Shown: positions 40,659 through 50,662, numbered from the stretch's first letter. The stretch is 64,000 bases of DNA from Clostridiaceae bacterium (GCA_902362725.1 CABIXM010000006.1:62001-126000), one strand, 5' to 3'. Made by a program: numbers and translations. Notes: generated by a model not told the origin, from the sequence alone.

Positions 40659-42470
40659 CTACTCCTCCACTACCAAATCATACACCTCAAAGCTCTGCTC
40701 ACCATAGCTTAAGGTATCCACCAATTCTCTTCCTTTGTAGGCGTCCCCGTAGACGCCCTCAAAATACCGGTCCATATACCGCAGATTCACATTTTCCAGG
40801 GAAATCACGTAGACATTGTCCTGTTCCGCCATGTCCCGCTTCGGGTCGGTGATGCCGAGCTTCGCGCATTTCTCATTTTCCAGGGGCGAGAAGGTGTGCC
40901 AGCCGCCCACGGACAGGAGATTGCTGAAGGCGAAATCCCGTTTGATGGTGAAATTGTCCGTATAGGTCTCGATGGAAAAAGTGGTCATAAAGTATACGTT
41001 GTCCGGGTGCTCCGCCATGTAGCGGTTCACATCCAGGAATTCCAGGTTATAATCCCGGCGGCCTGTGTTGTAGTCCCTCACATTCCGCCAGGTGTTTGTG
41101 GCCGTCAGAGTCAGGACGCATAAAATCCCAAAGGTCAGCAGGATGGTGCCGGGACGGATGGTTCCCGCGTTGTCCGGCTGCCGCTTTGTCCCGTCGTCGG
41201 TCTCGCCCAGTGCCAGAATCCGGTACCAGATGGCCAGGAACAGAAAAATCGCCATCAGGTACAGCACGAAGCCCACCCGCTCCAGCAACCGATCCCGGTA
41301 ACCCAGATAGCCCCAGTAACCGAACCAGAGCGCCAGAAAGCCAAGCCCCAGGCCCAGCTCCCGCCGGTTCTTCATGGCCGCGACCGCCAGAACCAGCGCA
41401 ATGACTGCCAGGGCAATCAGGTTCGCCGGATGATAGGTGTCCTTCGTAAAATGCTGATAAATCTCTGTATAGGCTGTGCTGAGACGCTCCTTCAGCGGAT
41501 GCTCCGCCGTGTATACCTCTTTCTCATGCTGCGCCAGCGCCGCCATTTTGTCCGGGTACAGGCCGTCCGCCAGATACAGGGAATAGCGCTGCAGATTCTC
41601 CGCCTCCTCGGGCGTAATGTTCAATTCCTCATAGACAGCCGGATCCGTCTCATAATTCTGAAGCCCATAGTAATCCATAATGGCTTCCCGATCCGTATTG
41701 TACTTCCGGAAGGTCTTCCACTCCGGGGAACGGTAGGCGAAAGCCTCCACGCCCAGAATCACCACCACGCCCGCGGCCAGGGCCACCGGCACGAAAAGGT
41801 GAGTCAACCGGAACGGCAGCGTGACTTTTCCACATTGCCATTTCTCTTTCGCGGCATATTTCCACAGAAAACAGAGGGCCGCCGCCGGGACTGTGATCAA
41901 AAAGACGTCGTCCCGGATGAGAAGGGACGCCAGAATCAGAAATACCGCAATTCCTTCCTCCAGATAAATCTGCCACTTTGGGCCGCTGCCCGCCGTGTAG
42001 AACAAAAAAATGCCAGCCGCGCCTGCGATGCCGGCCGCCGTGGTCCACTGAAAGGCCGATACATGCTGGGTTCCCAGAGCCGTCATCAGAAGCAGGACTG
42101 CCGTCGTATATATGATTTTCCAGAGAATCCCTTTTTCTGCCACAAGACCGCGATACAGGCACAGAGCAAAGGACAGCAGCACTACCCCAATCAGGGTCAG
42201 GCCGTACCAGTCCAATCCAGGGGCCAGCCGATAGAGACCGCTGATCCACAGGCCCAGCAGATACTTCATATGCAGCAGATGGGCATCCGGAGAACCGGTA
42301 ATCACACCTGCGGCCACATTCCGCATGGCCACATCGTCGTTGATGTCATAGATAAAAGGAACCGTCTTATATACAAAAAAGAACCAGAGACAGGTCAGCA
42401 CACAGGCCGCCAGCATAGCGCCGAAGACCTCAAGCCCCCTGTTCTTCTCTCCCTTTGTCCTTGTACTCAT
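40659..42470 (-). CDS. Polytopic membrane protein, putative GT-C-like, paralogue 2 of 3
   Basis: Protein of 603 residues with ten or more membrane helices. The first loop carries NDDVAMRNVAAGVITGSPDAHL and later DWYG and FQWTTAAG, shared with its neighbours. The C-terminal domain contains YFMTTFSIETYTDNF and GGWHTFSP. The ATG at 42470 lies 8 bases after AGGAG; a GTG at 42479 overlaps the previous stop. It ends 3 bp before the next paralogue. Function unknown; membrane glycosyltransferase is a guess from topology and operon. Confidence 0.8.
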   Translation of the reverse strand: MSTRTKGEKNRGLEVFGAMLAACVLTCLWFFFVYKTVPFIYDINDDVAMRNVAAGVITGSPDAHLLHMKYLLGLWISGLYRLAPGLDWYGLTLIGVVLLSFALCLYRGLVAEKGILWKIIYTTAVLLLMTALGTQHVSAFQWTTAAGIAGAAGIFLFYTAGSGPKWQIYLEEGIAVFLILASLLIRDDVFLITVPAAALCFLWKYAAKEKWQCGKVTLPFRLTHLFVPVALAAGVVVILGVEAFAYRSPEWKTFRKYNTDREAIMDYYGLQNYETDPAVYEELNITPEEAENLQRYSLYLADGLYPDKMAALAQHEKEVYTAEHPLKERLSTAYTEIYQHFTKDTYHPANLIALAVIALVLAVAAMKNRRELGLGLGFLALWFGYWGYLGYRDRLLERVGFVLYLMAIFLFLAIWYRILALGETDDGTKRQPDNAGTIRPGTILLTFGILCVLTLTATNTWRNVRDYNTGRRDYNLEFLDVNRYMAEHPDNVYFMTTFSIETYTDNFTIKRDFAFSNLLSVGGWHTFSPLENEKCAKLGITDPKRDMAEQDNVYVISLENVNLRYMDRYFEGVYGDAYKGRELVDTLSYGEQSFEVYDLVVEE

Positions 42471-42475
42471 CTGTC

Positions 42476-44203
42476 TCACTCCTGTACCTGATAAAAATAA
42501 TACATTCTTCCGTCTATCTCCCGGGACTCCTCCTCTGTAAGCTCCGCTTCCGGCCGCTTCCAGGCCAGCCAGGAGGCGAAAAATCCCGGTTCTTCCACAT
42601 CACGCACCACCAGGTACGCGTTTTGCTCCGTCAATAAGGTCTGCTCCACCGAATCAATGCCCAGAGCTGCAAAGCGCTCCTGATCCAGCGGCGAATCCGT
42701 ATACCAGTCTCCCAGGGTCAGGCAGCGGTTCAGGCTGAAATTGCCATTCACCGTCACACGGGCTCCGCCCACCGGCTCCGCCATATAGGTCTCAATAAAA
42801 TACAGATGATCTGTATCCTCCTTGCAGGCATTCTTGAAGGTCTGGAAGCTGCCGTCCATGGCCAGCTTCTCCTGATTGCCGGCTTTTGCGCCCTGCCACT
42901 GAAACAGTACCGTGCCCAGGGACAACAGACAGAGTAATCCGACTGCAGGCCGAAGCCATGCGCATCGATCCTCCTCTTTTTCACAGAAGCAGGTAAAGAG
43001 ACCGCCGCAGGCCCCCAGCATCACCAGATGGAGGGAGAATGCCACCCGCTCGGGCAGGCGTCCCACATACCCCAGGGCCAGCCACAGGAGACCATGGGCG
43101 CAGAGATAAAGCAGCACCGGGAGAAACAGCCGCTTTTCCCGTTTCCACAGAAGCAGGGCTGCCAGCGCCAGGAATATGACTGCAGACAGGCTGGCTGTAA
43201 AATATTCCGGAGACAAAAACTGCTCCGCCGCCAGCTTCACTGCCGCTTTCACCTTCGCCATCATGCCCGGCTCCGCGCCTGCCTGACGCTGCGCCTCGGC
43301 GCTTAAGCTTTCCATCAGTCCTGCGTCCATGCCGTCCACCAGATACAGGGCGTAATGGCGCAGAGCCCGTACCTCCTCGCTGCTGATGTTCCTCTCCTCA
43401 AAGAACTCCGGATTCCCCTCATAGGTGGGGACGCCCGCATAATCGTATACTTCCGAGCGGGCATTCTGAAACCGCTGAAACTCCGCCCAGTCTGCTCCCC
43501 GGTAGGCCAGCTTCTCCGTCAGGAACAAAAGACCGATTCCGGAAAATACCAGGATGGGCAATGCCAGCTCCCGGCGATTAATTTCCCATTTTTTTACATT
43601 TTCATTTTTCCGGAAGGTTTTCCAGAGGAAGGCCAGGCCGAAGCCGGGCAATACCATAAAAAATACATCCGAACGGATCCCGTAGGTCAGGATCAGCAGC
43701 AGCCAAATCCAGACGCCGTCTGCCACAGTCGTTTTCCCGCGTCCAGCCGACACATAAAGGTACAGGGCCGCCGCTCCCAGGGACGCTGCGCTGATGGTCC
43801 ACTCGAACTGGGCCGCGTGAGCAACAAGCGCCGTCAGGGTCACGCCCATGGCTCCGACACTGTAGACGCATTTCCACCGAAGACTCTTCTCCGCTGCCAG
43901 ACCGCGGTACAGGATCGCCGCCAGGCTGAGGAACAGGGCTCCGGCCATGAAAAAGCCGTACCAGTCCACGCTCCTGTTAATCAGGTACAGACGGCTTATC
44001 AGCCAGCCCAGCGCATACTGCACGAAAATCAGGTGGCCGTCTGGCATGCCCGTAAAGGCGCCGGAAGCAATATCCCGCATAATCACATCGTCGGCAATGG
44101 CGTAGACAAAGCCCATGGTCTGATATACAGCCAGGCCGAAGATAAACGCAAGAAGAACAGACGCCGCCGCAGCTGCGCCTGTTCTTTTCCGGTTCTCTCT
44201 CAT
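42476..44203 (-). CDS. Polytopic membrane protein, putative GT-C-like, paralogue 1 of 3
   Basis: Protein of 575 residues with about eleven membrane helices. The first-loop motif is ADDVIMRDIASGAFTGMPDGHL, followed by DWYG and FEWTISAAS, and the C-terminal YFIETYMAEP and LGDWYTDSP. It is first of the three tandem paralogues and overlaps the upstream GT2 gene by 4 bp. The three copies presumably diverged after tandem duplication to act on different linkages. It is GC-rich like the rest of the operon. Confidence 0.8.
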   Translation of the reverse strand: MRENRKRTGAAAAASVLLAFIFGLAVYQTMGFVYAIADDVIMRDIASGAFTGMPDGHLIFVQYALGWLISRLYLINRSVDWYGFFMAGALFLSLAAILYRGLAAEKSLRWKCVYSVGAMGVTLTALVAHAAQFEWTISAASLGAAALYLYVSAGRGKTTVADGVWIWLLLILTYGIRSDVFFMVLPGFGLAFLWKTFRKNENVKKWEINRRELALPILVFSGIGLLFLTEKLAYRGADWAEFQRFQNARSEVYDYAGVPTYEGNPEFFEERNISSEEVRALRHYALYLVDGMDAGLMESLSAEAQRQAGAEPGMMAKVKAAVKLAAEQFLSPEYFTASLSAVIFLALAALLLWKREKRLFLPVLLYLCAHGLLWLALGYVGRLPERVAFSLHLVMLGACGGLFTCFCEKEEDRCAWLRPAVGLLCLLSLGTVLFQWQGAKAGNQEKLAMDGSFQTFKNACKEDTDHLYFIETYMAEPVGGARVTVNGNFSLNRCLTLGDWYTDSPLDQERFAALGIDSVEQTLLTEQNAYLVVRDVEEPGFFASWLAWKRPEAELTEEESREIDGRMYYFYQVQE

Positions 44204-45159
44204 TGTTCCTGCTCCTTTTCATCTTTTTGCAGGTTCTTATAGGCTTCGTGGGCCGCGATCAGCTGCATCTCGAAGTCCTGTTTATTTTTCTGTTCCATAC
44301 TCTGCAGAACCAGCCCGGCAAACAGAGACTGCAGGGCCGCGATCAGCACAAAGCCGCAGACAATCAGGGTCGGAAAGCGGGGCACCAGTCCGGTGGCCCA
44401 GTATTCGGTCAGAATCGGGATCAGGAAGGCCACGCCCAGCGCCGTCAGAATCTCTGCCAGCAGGGAAAAGAAACCCAGAGGCTTGTAATTCTTATAGAGA
44501 CTCAAAATCCGGGTCAGCACCTTGAAGCCATCGCTATAGGTATTCAGCTTGGATACGCTGCCCGCCGGGCGATCCCGGTAATCGATGATCACATGATCCA
44601 CCTGCATGTGCTTATCTGCCGCATGGATGCTCATCTCGGTCTCGATCTCAAATCCGTGGGACAGCACCGGAAAGGTCTTCACAAACTGATAGCTGAAGGC
44701 CCGGTAACCGGTCATGATATCCTGGATGTTCGTGTCAAAAAAGCGGTTGATACAGTTCTTCACGAAGGAATTGCCGAAATTGTGAAAGGGACGCTTATTT
44801 TCCGTATAATAGGTGGAAGAAAGCCGGTCGCCGACCACCATGTCAGACTGTCCCTCCAGGACCTTCCGCACCATCTCCGGGGCCGCCTCAGCCGGGTAGG
44901 TGTCGTCGCCGTCCACCATCACATAAACTTCCGCGTCTATCTCCCGGAACATCCGGCGGATGACATTGCCCTTGCCCTGCTGGTATTCGTGGCGCACGAT
45001 AGCCCCTACCTCCCTGGCCAGGTCGCCCGTTCCGTCGGTGGAATTGTTGTCATAGACATAGACGGCGGCCTCCGGCAGGGCCTTCCGAAAATCCTCCACC
45101 ACTTTTTTTACTGTTTTACTTTCGTTATAGCAGGGAATCAGTACCGCTACTTTATCCAT
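44200..45159 (-). CDS. GT2 glycosyltransferase (dolichol-phosphate mannosyltransferase-like)
   Basis: Enzyme of 319 residues with a GT-A domain (VAVLIPCYNESKTV, YDNNSTDGT, VDGDDTYP as the DxD, MTGYRAFS) and two membrane helices near 230-290 with a charged C-terminal tail. This plan matches DPM1/GtrB-type enzymes that load a sugar onto undecaprenyl phosphate, here to feed the polytopic proteins that follow in the operon. The start is preceded by GGAGG. Confidence 0.9.
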   Translation of the reverse strand: MDKVAVLIPCYNESKTVKKVVEDFRKALPEAAVYVYDNNSTDGTGDLAREVGAIVRHEYQQGKGNVIRRMFREIDAEVYVMVDGDDTYPAEAAPEMVRKVLEGQSDMVVGDRLSSTYYTENKRPFHNFGNSFVKNCINRFFDTNIQDIMTGYRAFSYQFVKTFPVLSHGFEIETEMSIHAADKHMQVDHVIIDYRDRPAGSVSKLNTYSDGFKVLTRILSLYKNYKPLGFFSLLAEILTALGVAFLIPILTEYWATGLVPRFPTLIVCGFVLIAALQSLFAGLVLQSMEQKNKQDFEMQLIAAHEAYKNLQKDEKEQEQ

Positions 45160-45186
45160 AATGACGTGTCCTCCGTCTCCTCTATA

Positions 45187-47058
45187 TTAATCTTCTCCCT
45201 TTTTTTCCTTGTATACACGCCAGATCAGATAGATCATCAATGGCATGCAGGCGATAAACGGATAATGATACCGCATTTTCACCACAGGACCCAGAAGGTT
45301 TGTCAGGAAATACCCGGTAAAGGGAGCCATCACAATGAGCCGCCGCCACTGCCTCGCATAGAATAAAAGCAGCATGGTGAACAGCCACAGCCAGGTGTAG
45401 ACGCCCAGGTTAAATGTTGCGGCAATGACCGGAACTTTCTGGAAAGAAGCTTCATTTCCGATTTTTCTATAAAATTCTGACAGAGCCGGAATCCTGGATT
45501 CCATAGTCACATCCACGTCTTCCCGGAACTCCTTGCAGTAATATTCAAAATAATCTCTTCCGGACGGATTGTCCTCGATGGTATCACCCGGATACCAGTA
45601 GCCGAAGCTTCCTGCCAGGAACGAATCGATATACATCTTCTTGTGGGTCATTCCCACGCTGATCCAGGTCTTTAGAAACGGCACCGGATTTTCCGCAAAT
45701 TCAGAGCCGTGGAAATAGGCCTTCACCGGGTCGGCAAAACGTGACATATAGGTGTTCAGGCCCTCCTCGTCGATCATGGCGAGAATCCCCTCTCTCTGCT
45801 CCTCCGTCAGGCCCTGATAATCCAGATTGTATACACGGGCCGCCGACTGCATCAGCACGCTGCACATCTCCCTGGCGTCTCCGGGCTCGATGCCTAAGGC
45901 GCTGTAGACCGGTCCCGTGTAAATGCCGTAAAGGCCCAGGCAAATCACACAGAGCAGCAGCATTTTTTTCCAATATCTGCGGTACGCCCACAGCAGGAAG
46001 GGAATGCAGAACAAAAAGGTATGCAGACCGTTATTACGGAACGCATACAGGAAAAATACGTTGACGCAGAACAAAAGCTGTCTGCGCCGGGAAGCGAAGA
46101 ACACCTCCGGGTACTCTGCCATTCGAAGCAGCTGTACCACAAAAACCGCGAAAACTGCGGTAAAAATCGAATCCTTGGTGGCGCACAGGGCCATCAGGCT
46201 GTTTACCGGGTGAAAGCCCAGAAAAATAAGTGCCCCCATCCACAGCCATTTCGGCGCTTTCTTCTGCCGCAGGTACAGGCAGACGTCCGCGTATAAGGCG
46301 GACATGATCACCATCTGAAGCAGGGAGTAAAGCAGTGCTCCGGTCTGGTTGGAACCGGTCAGCGCACGGCCAATCTGTCTCGTAATCCACAGCATCGCCG
46401 TATGGAGTATCGGGTGATGGGCTGTCCATGCGTGATCGGCCACCGCCGCCAGCTGCCAGCCGCAGTCATAGGAAAAGATACCCGGCCAGGAGGCCAGAAG
46501 CACCGGAACCCAGGACAGAAACAGAACCGCGAAGCAGAACCAGTAGAACTTTCGTACCGGGAAGCTGTAGGCGATGAAATAGGCCGTCGGACCGTCCGCC
46601 TGGCTGATATGCGCGTCTGCCAATTTATCGGCCTCCTGCGCTGCCGCCGAACCTGCCTCTGATTTTTCCGCTGCACCTGCTTCTTTTCCCGGCAGCCCCG
46701 CCAGCATCCGTAAGCTTGCGCTCACGCAAATCGTGAAAAACGGGGCTAGGCAGAGAAAAGCCGGAAGCACCTGCGGATTCCACACAGTATCCGTATAATT
46801 CAACGAGAAACCCCAGCTCATCAGCGCCGCGAACAGCATTCCGTCTGCCGCGCCGTAAACCAGCAGCCTGCCGTTAACCGGTTTTTTCAGAAACTGCGCG
46901 CCCACGTAAGCGAACGCGCCGAACATCAGCACTACTGTCACACTGTTGGACAGCATGGTATTCTCTGCGCGGATTCCGTACAGTAGATTGATCCCGCACA
47001 CGGCCAGAAAAGCCGCAAGCACCGCTATGCTGTTTCGTGTGATCTGCTTTTTGTTCAA
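45187..47058 (-). CDS. Polytopic membrane protein (DUF6020-like)
   Basis: Protein of 623 residues with about twelve membrane helices. A conserved outer-loop motif IFSYDCGWQ followed by HHPILHTAMLW suggests the family I know as DUF6020, found in Lachnospiraceae and possibly GT-C related. A soluble C-terminal loop holds SFLAGSFGYWYPGD. The start is a TTG at 47058, six bases after AGGAGA and 16 bp past the previous stop; the frame to 47139 overlaps the glycosyltransferase. A Glu/Ala-rich insert of about 40 residues (around 135-170) is low complexity. Function unknown. Confidence 0.78.
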   Translation of the reverse strand: MNKKQITRNSIAVLAAFLAVCGINLLYGIRAENTMLSNSVTVVLMFGAFAYVGAQFLKKPVNGRLLVYGAADGMLFAALMSWGFSLNYTDTVWNPQVLPAFLCLAPFFTICVSASLRMLAGLPGKEAGAAEKSEAGSAAAQEADKLADAHISQADGPTAYFIAYSFPVRKFYWFCFAVLFLSWVPVLLASWPGIFSYDCGWQLAAVADHAWTAHHPILHTAMLWITRQIGRALTGSNQTGALLYSLLQMVIMSALYADVCLYLRQKKAPKWLWMGALIFLGFHPVNSLMALCATKDSIFTAVFAVFVVQLLRMAEYPEVFFASRRRQLLFCVNVFFLYAFRNNGLHTFLFCIPFLLWAYRRYWKKMLLLCVICLGLYGIYTGPVYSALGIEPGDAREMCSVLMQSAARVYNLDYQGLTEEQREGILAMIDEEGLNTYMSRFADPVKAYFHGSEFAENPVPFLKTWISVGMTHKKMYIDSFLAGSFGYWYPGDTIEDNPSGRDYFEYYCKEFREDVDVTMESRIPALSEFYRKIGNEASFQKVPVIAATFNLGVYTWLWLFTMLLLFYARQWRRLIVMAPFTGYFLTNLLGPVVKMRYHYPFIACMPLMIYLIWRVYKEKKGED

Positions 47059-47074
47059 GTTTCTCTCCTGTTTC

Positions 47075-49045
47075 TTATTTAATCGTATAGTCGGAGTAAT
47101 CCAGTGAGAAGTTCGGGTTGAAATAAGGATCCCCCGCATCCAGATCCGCCTTCCACTTCTTACGGAACAGGTCTACCTCCTGCTGGAAGCGCTTCTGTTT
47201 CTCGCCCTCCTCCATACCGCGGGTCTTGGACTCGTAGTGATAGAGCTCCGCAAAGGGCGTAAATACATTCAGATATCCCGCATGACGGAGCTTCAGGCAG
47301 AAGTCCACGTCATTGAAAGCCACCCGGAACTCCTCGTCCAGGCCGCCCACCTCGTCATACTGGGCGCGGCTGACCAGAAGACACGCGCCGGTCACTGCCG
47401 TCACATCCTGAGCGTAGCACAGGCGTCCCATATAGCCCAGATGCATCTTATCATCCTTGTAATGGGTGTGGCCCGCCGCCCGGTGAGCGCCGAGGCCGAT
47501 GACGATGCCCGCATGCTGAATGGTATTGTCCGCATAGTAAAGCTTACCGCCGACTGCAGCCACATCCGGCCGCTGGGCGTACATCAGAAGCTCCTCTATC
47601 CAGTCTCTGGTGATGACCTTCATATCATTGTTCAGGAGCAACACATACTTGCCGTTGGTAAAGCTTACGCCGAAGTTATTGATTTTCGCGTAGTTGAACT
47701 CGCCCTCGTACTTGACGATCCGGATTTTCGGATTATGCTCCAGGGCCTTATAGTAATCAAAGATCTCTTTTGTCTCGCTGTTATTCTCCACAATGACAAT
47801 CTCGTAATTCTCATAAGTGGACTTATTTACGATGGACTCCACGCAGCGGGACAGATCTTCCATATGATCCTTGTTGGGAATCACAATGGAGATAAGAGGC
47901 CGCTCCAGAAGCGGATAGCGGATCCGGAAAATGGTCGGGAACGCCCGGGTGCTCTCCACCTTGACGTCCATGCCATATACATCCTTAATGTGGTCGTGTA
48001 CCGCGCGCTTGGCAGCGTCCACCGCATAGGTTTTCGCGTTGATGTCCTGGGCCACGCTGGCCTTATGGGAACGCCAGTAATACAGGGCCTTCGGTACATG
48101 GTATACCAGCTTTGCTTTTGCGGTCAGACGGAGAATCATGTCATGATCCTGGCTTCCGTCATACTGGCTCCGGAATACGCCTGTCTCGTCCAGCAGGTGC
48201 TTTGAAAATGCAGAGAAATGGCAGATATAGTTATTGCCCCGCAGATTATCCACGGCGAAATCCGGCTTAAAATGCAGCACGATCATATGATCGATGCTGT
48301 CGCCCTCAAAGGTGATCTCGTCGCAGTAGATATAATCCGCGCCTTTCTCGTTGATAACCTTCGCGTACTCATACAGCACCGCCGGATGGAGAATATCGTC
48401 GTGATCCAGCAGGGCGATATAATCGCCGGTAGCCATCTTCAGACATTCGTTGGTGTTGCCGGAGATTCCCTCGTTATGCTCCAGCACCTGATATTTGATA
48501 CGGGCATCGCTTTCCGCGTATCTTCTGCAGATCTCTCCCACGTAAGCGTGCTCGCTGTCGCTGCCGTCCGCCAGGCACAACTCCCAGTTCTGATAGGTCT
48601 GGGCCTGTACGCAGTCCAGAAGCTCTGTCAGGAACTTCTCCGGCGTATTGTAAAGGGGCGTCAGAATGCTGAACTTCACCATATTGGGAAATACGGTCTC
48701 CCGCTGGGCCTTTGCTTCCTCCGGACCTGGGAAGCTGGCAGTGCCGTGGCGCTTCATATTCTTGCGCTCCTGCAGCTTGCTTCTTACCTTCCGCATAATC
48801 CCGGGGATAGAACCGTAACGAGTCAGACGATCCCTTGTCTTTTCATAGAAATGCAGTCCCTTCCGGAGAGGAATCGCCAGTTTCCAGGCAAAGCTTCCCT
48901 TGATGCGATCCAGCTTGAAATTCAGCTCCTCGATCTCCTTCTCGGACTCTTCGATTTTGCTTACGAGAACCTCGGTTTTTTCCCGCTCTGCCTCGTAAAG
49001 CTTTTTATAATCCATCTGTTCCTGATTATCCATAGTTTGCTTCAT
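47075..49045 (-). CDS. Tandem-domain GT2 glycosyltransferase
   Basis: Large enzyme of 656 residues. Residues 10-60 form a coiled coil rich in Glu and Lys, followed by two GT-A domains. The first has FSILTPLYNTPEKF, CLADGSDSEH, LDHDDILHP and SQDHDMILRL. The second has ISIVIPNKDHMEDL, VIVENNSETKE, LLNNDMKV and FNDVDFCLKLR. Two active sites in one chain suggest a polymerase that alternates two linkages, as in rhamnan and mycobacterial or streptococcal wall glycan synthesis. It lies directly after the ABC exporter genes. Confidence 0.9.
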   Translation of the reverse strand: MKQTMDNQEQMDYKKLYEAEREKTEVLVSKIEESEKEIEELNFKLDRIKGSFAWKLAIPLRKGLHFYEKTRDRLTRYGSIPGIMRKVRSKLQERKNMKRHGTASFPGPEEAKAQRETVFPNMVKFSILTPLYNTPEKFLTELLDCVQAQTYQNWELCLADGSDSEHAYVGEICRRYAESDARIKYQVLEHNEGISGNTNECLKMATGDYIALLDHDDILHPAVLYEYAKVINEKGADYIYCDEITFEGDSIDHMIVLHFKPDFAVDNLRGNNYICHFSAFSKHLLDETGVFRSQYDGSQDHDMILRLTAKAKLVYHVPKALYYWRSHKASVAQDINAKTYAVDAAKRAVHDHIKDVYGMDVKVESTRAFPTIFRIRYPLLERPLISIVIPNKDHMEDLSRCVESIVNKSTYENYEIVIVENNSETKEIFDYYKALEHNPKIRIVKYEGEFNYAKINNFGVSFTNGKYVLLLNNDMKVITRDWIEELLMYAQRPDVAAVGGKLYYADNTIQHAGIVIGLGAHRAAGHTHYKDDKMHLGYMGRLCYAQDVTAVTGACLLVSRAQYDEVGGLDEEFRVAFNDVDFCLKLRHAGYLNVFTPFAELYHYESKTRGMEEGEKQKRFQQEVDLFRKKWKADLDAGDPYFNPNFSLDYSDYTIK

Positions 49046-49071
49046 AACTCCCCTGTATTACTATTCACTTC

Positions 49072-49098
49072 GTTCACAGTAACCTATTCTCTGTGAAC
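49072..49098. other. Hairpin between ABC ATPase and tandem GT2 genes
   Basis: GTTCACAG and CTGTGAAC form a perfect 8-bp stem with an 11-base loop in the 72-bp gap. No T-run follows on the minus strand, so transcription probably continues. It could be an mRNA processing or stability site that sets different levels of exporter and transferase. Confidence 0.5.
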
Positions 49099-49117
49099 AT
49101 CCTATTTATGAATACGG

Positions 49118-49864
49118 TTATTCCTTTGCGTTGGGATCCTCGTAGGCGTCGCAGACCTCCTCCGCCTCGCCGATCATCCGCACGTGTCCCCGGTCAATCC
49201 AGATGGCCTTATTGCAGATTTCTTTGACCTGCTCGATACTGTGGGACACAAAAAGGACCGTGGTATTGCGATCCATCATTTCCCGGATACGCTTTTTACA
49301 TTTATTCTGGAACTGATAGTCGCCGACGGACAGAATCTCGTCGATGATCAGGATATCCGCATCCACGATGGTGGCGATGGAGAAGCCCAGACGGGCCAGC
49401 ATACCGGATGAAAAGTTCTTGATGGGTACGTCCACGAAGCGCTCCAGTCCTGCGAACGAGATAATATCGTCGAACCGCTCCTCCAGCATTTCCTGGGAAT
49501 AACCGATGAGCGCGCCGTTCAGGAAGATATTTTCCCGGGCGGTCAGATCGTGGTCGAAGCCGGCTCCCAGCTCAATCATCGGCGCAATGGTTCCGGTGGT
49601 TTCCACCGTTCCCTTGGTGGGCTTTAAGACGCCTGCGATGATTTTCAGCATGGTACTCTTACCGGAACCGTTCATTCCGATCAGTCCCACAGAATCGCCT
49701 TTCCGAATCTCGAAGCTCACGTCATTCAGCGCCCAGAACTCCTCATAAAAGAGCTGGCGCTTCAGCACCTTGATCACGTATTCCTTGATGCTGTCCACCT
49801 TTTCTCTGGAGAGGTTGAAGCACATGGACACGTCTTTGACTTCTATGGCATTTTCTAACTTCAT
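49118..49864 (-). CDS. Polysaccharide ABC exporter ATPase (Wzt/TagH-like, short form)
   Basis: ATPase of 248 residues. Walker A is GMNGSGKST, the ABC signature NFSSGMLARLGFS and Walker B ILIIDEILSVGD. This is the polysaccharide/teichoic acid exporter subgroup (Wzt, RfbE, TagH, RgpD). It stops after the nucleotide domain and lacks the C-terminal glycan-binding domain of Wzt, so export need not depend on a chain-end cap. It pairs with the permease upstream, 9 bp away. Confidence 0.93.
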   Translation of the reverse strand: MKLENAIEVKDVSMCFNLSREKVDSIKEYVIKVLKRQLFYEEFWALNDVSFEIRKGDSVGLIGMNGSGKSTMLKIIAGVLKPTKGTVETTGTIAPMIELGAGFDHDLTARENIFLNGALIGYSQEMLEERFDDIISFAGLERFVDVPIKNFSSGMLARLGFSIATIVDADILIIDEILSVGDYQFQNKCKKRIREMMDRNTTVLFVSHSIEQVKEICNKAIWIDRGHVRMIGEAEEVCDAYEDPNAKE

Positions 49865-49873
49865 ACTGCTCTC

Positions 49874-50662
49874 CTATATCTTCAGAATAAACTTATCCTG
49901 GGATTTCTTAAATACCAGGGAACCAATCACCAGGGCAATCGCACACCATATGATACTCTGTACATGGAGAATCCAGGGCGCTGTCACACCATCCAGCACT
50001 ACCGCGCGGAAAATCTTGATAAAGGCAGTCAGCGGGTTGGCATTGATGATGAATACGGCCCACCTGGGCGCGCCGTCCAGGATGGACATGGGGTAAATGA
50101 CCGGGGTCAGATACATCCATGCCGTGGTCACCACACTGTACAGGTGCATCAGATCCCGGAAGCTTACGGCTGCCGCAGACAAAAACAGGCTCACGCCTGT
50201 GGAAAACAAAAGTACATAGAGAAGCGGGAATACCGCCAGAAGCACCGTCGGCGTTACGCGGGAACGGGTCACCACCATCACGATGACCAGCGCGATCATG
50301 GAGGACAGCAGGTTGACACCGCTGGACATGACCTTGGTAATCGGGAACAGATACTTGGGCACGTACACCTTTTTAATCAGCTCGCCGCTGTGGACGATGG
50401 AGCCCATGGCGATACTGGTCGATTCATTAAAGAAGTTAAAGATGACCTGGCCGCACAGCAGATAGACCGGGAAATTCTCCACATCTCCGTAACGGGAGAA
50501 AAAGTAGGAAAATACAATAGACAGTACTGTCATCATCAGAAGAGGATTCAGTACCGTCCATAAAAGGCCCAGCACAGAGCGTCGGTATTTGGTTTTGATG
50601 TCCCTCATGACCAGCTGGTCAATGAGGGCTCTGTATTTAACAAAGACACTAAGCAAGCTCAC
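49874..50662 (-). CDS. Polysaccharide ABC exporter permease (Wzm/TagG-like)
   Basis: Membrane protein of 262 residues with six helices, of the ABC-2 type. MRDIKTKYRRSVLGLLWTVLNPLL near the N-terminus is the amphipathic family signature. It exports lipid-linked polysaccharide together with the ATPase gene just downstream. The start is GTG at 50662, seven bases after AAAGGAT, overlapping the coiled-coil protein gene by 14 bp. Confidence 0.93.
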   Translation of the reverse strand: MSLLSVFVKYRALIDQLVMRDIKTKYRRSVLGLLWTVLNPLLMMTVLSIVFSYFFSRYGDVENFPVYLLCGQVIFNFFNESTSIAMGSIVHSGELIKKVYVPKYLFPITKVMSSGVNLLSSMIALVIVMVVTRSRVTPTVLLAVFPLLYVLLFSTGVSLFLSAAAVSFRDLMHLYSVVTTAWMYLTPVIYPMSILDGAPRWAVFIINANPLTAFIKIFRAVVLDGVTAPWILHVQSIIWCAIALVIGSLVFKKSQDKFILKI

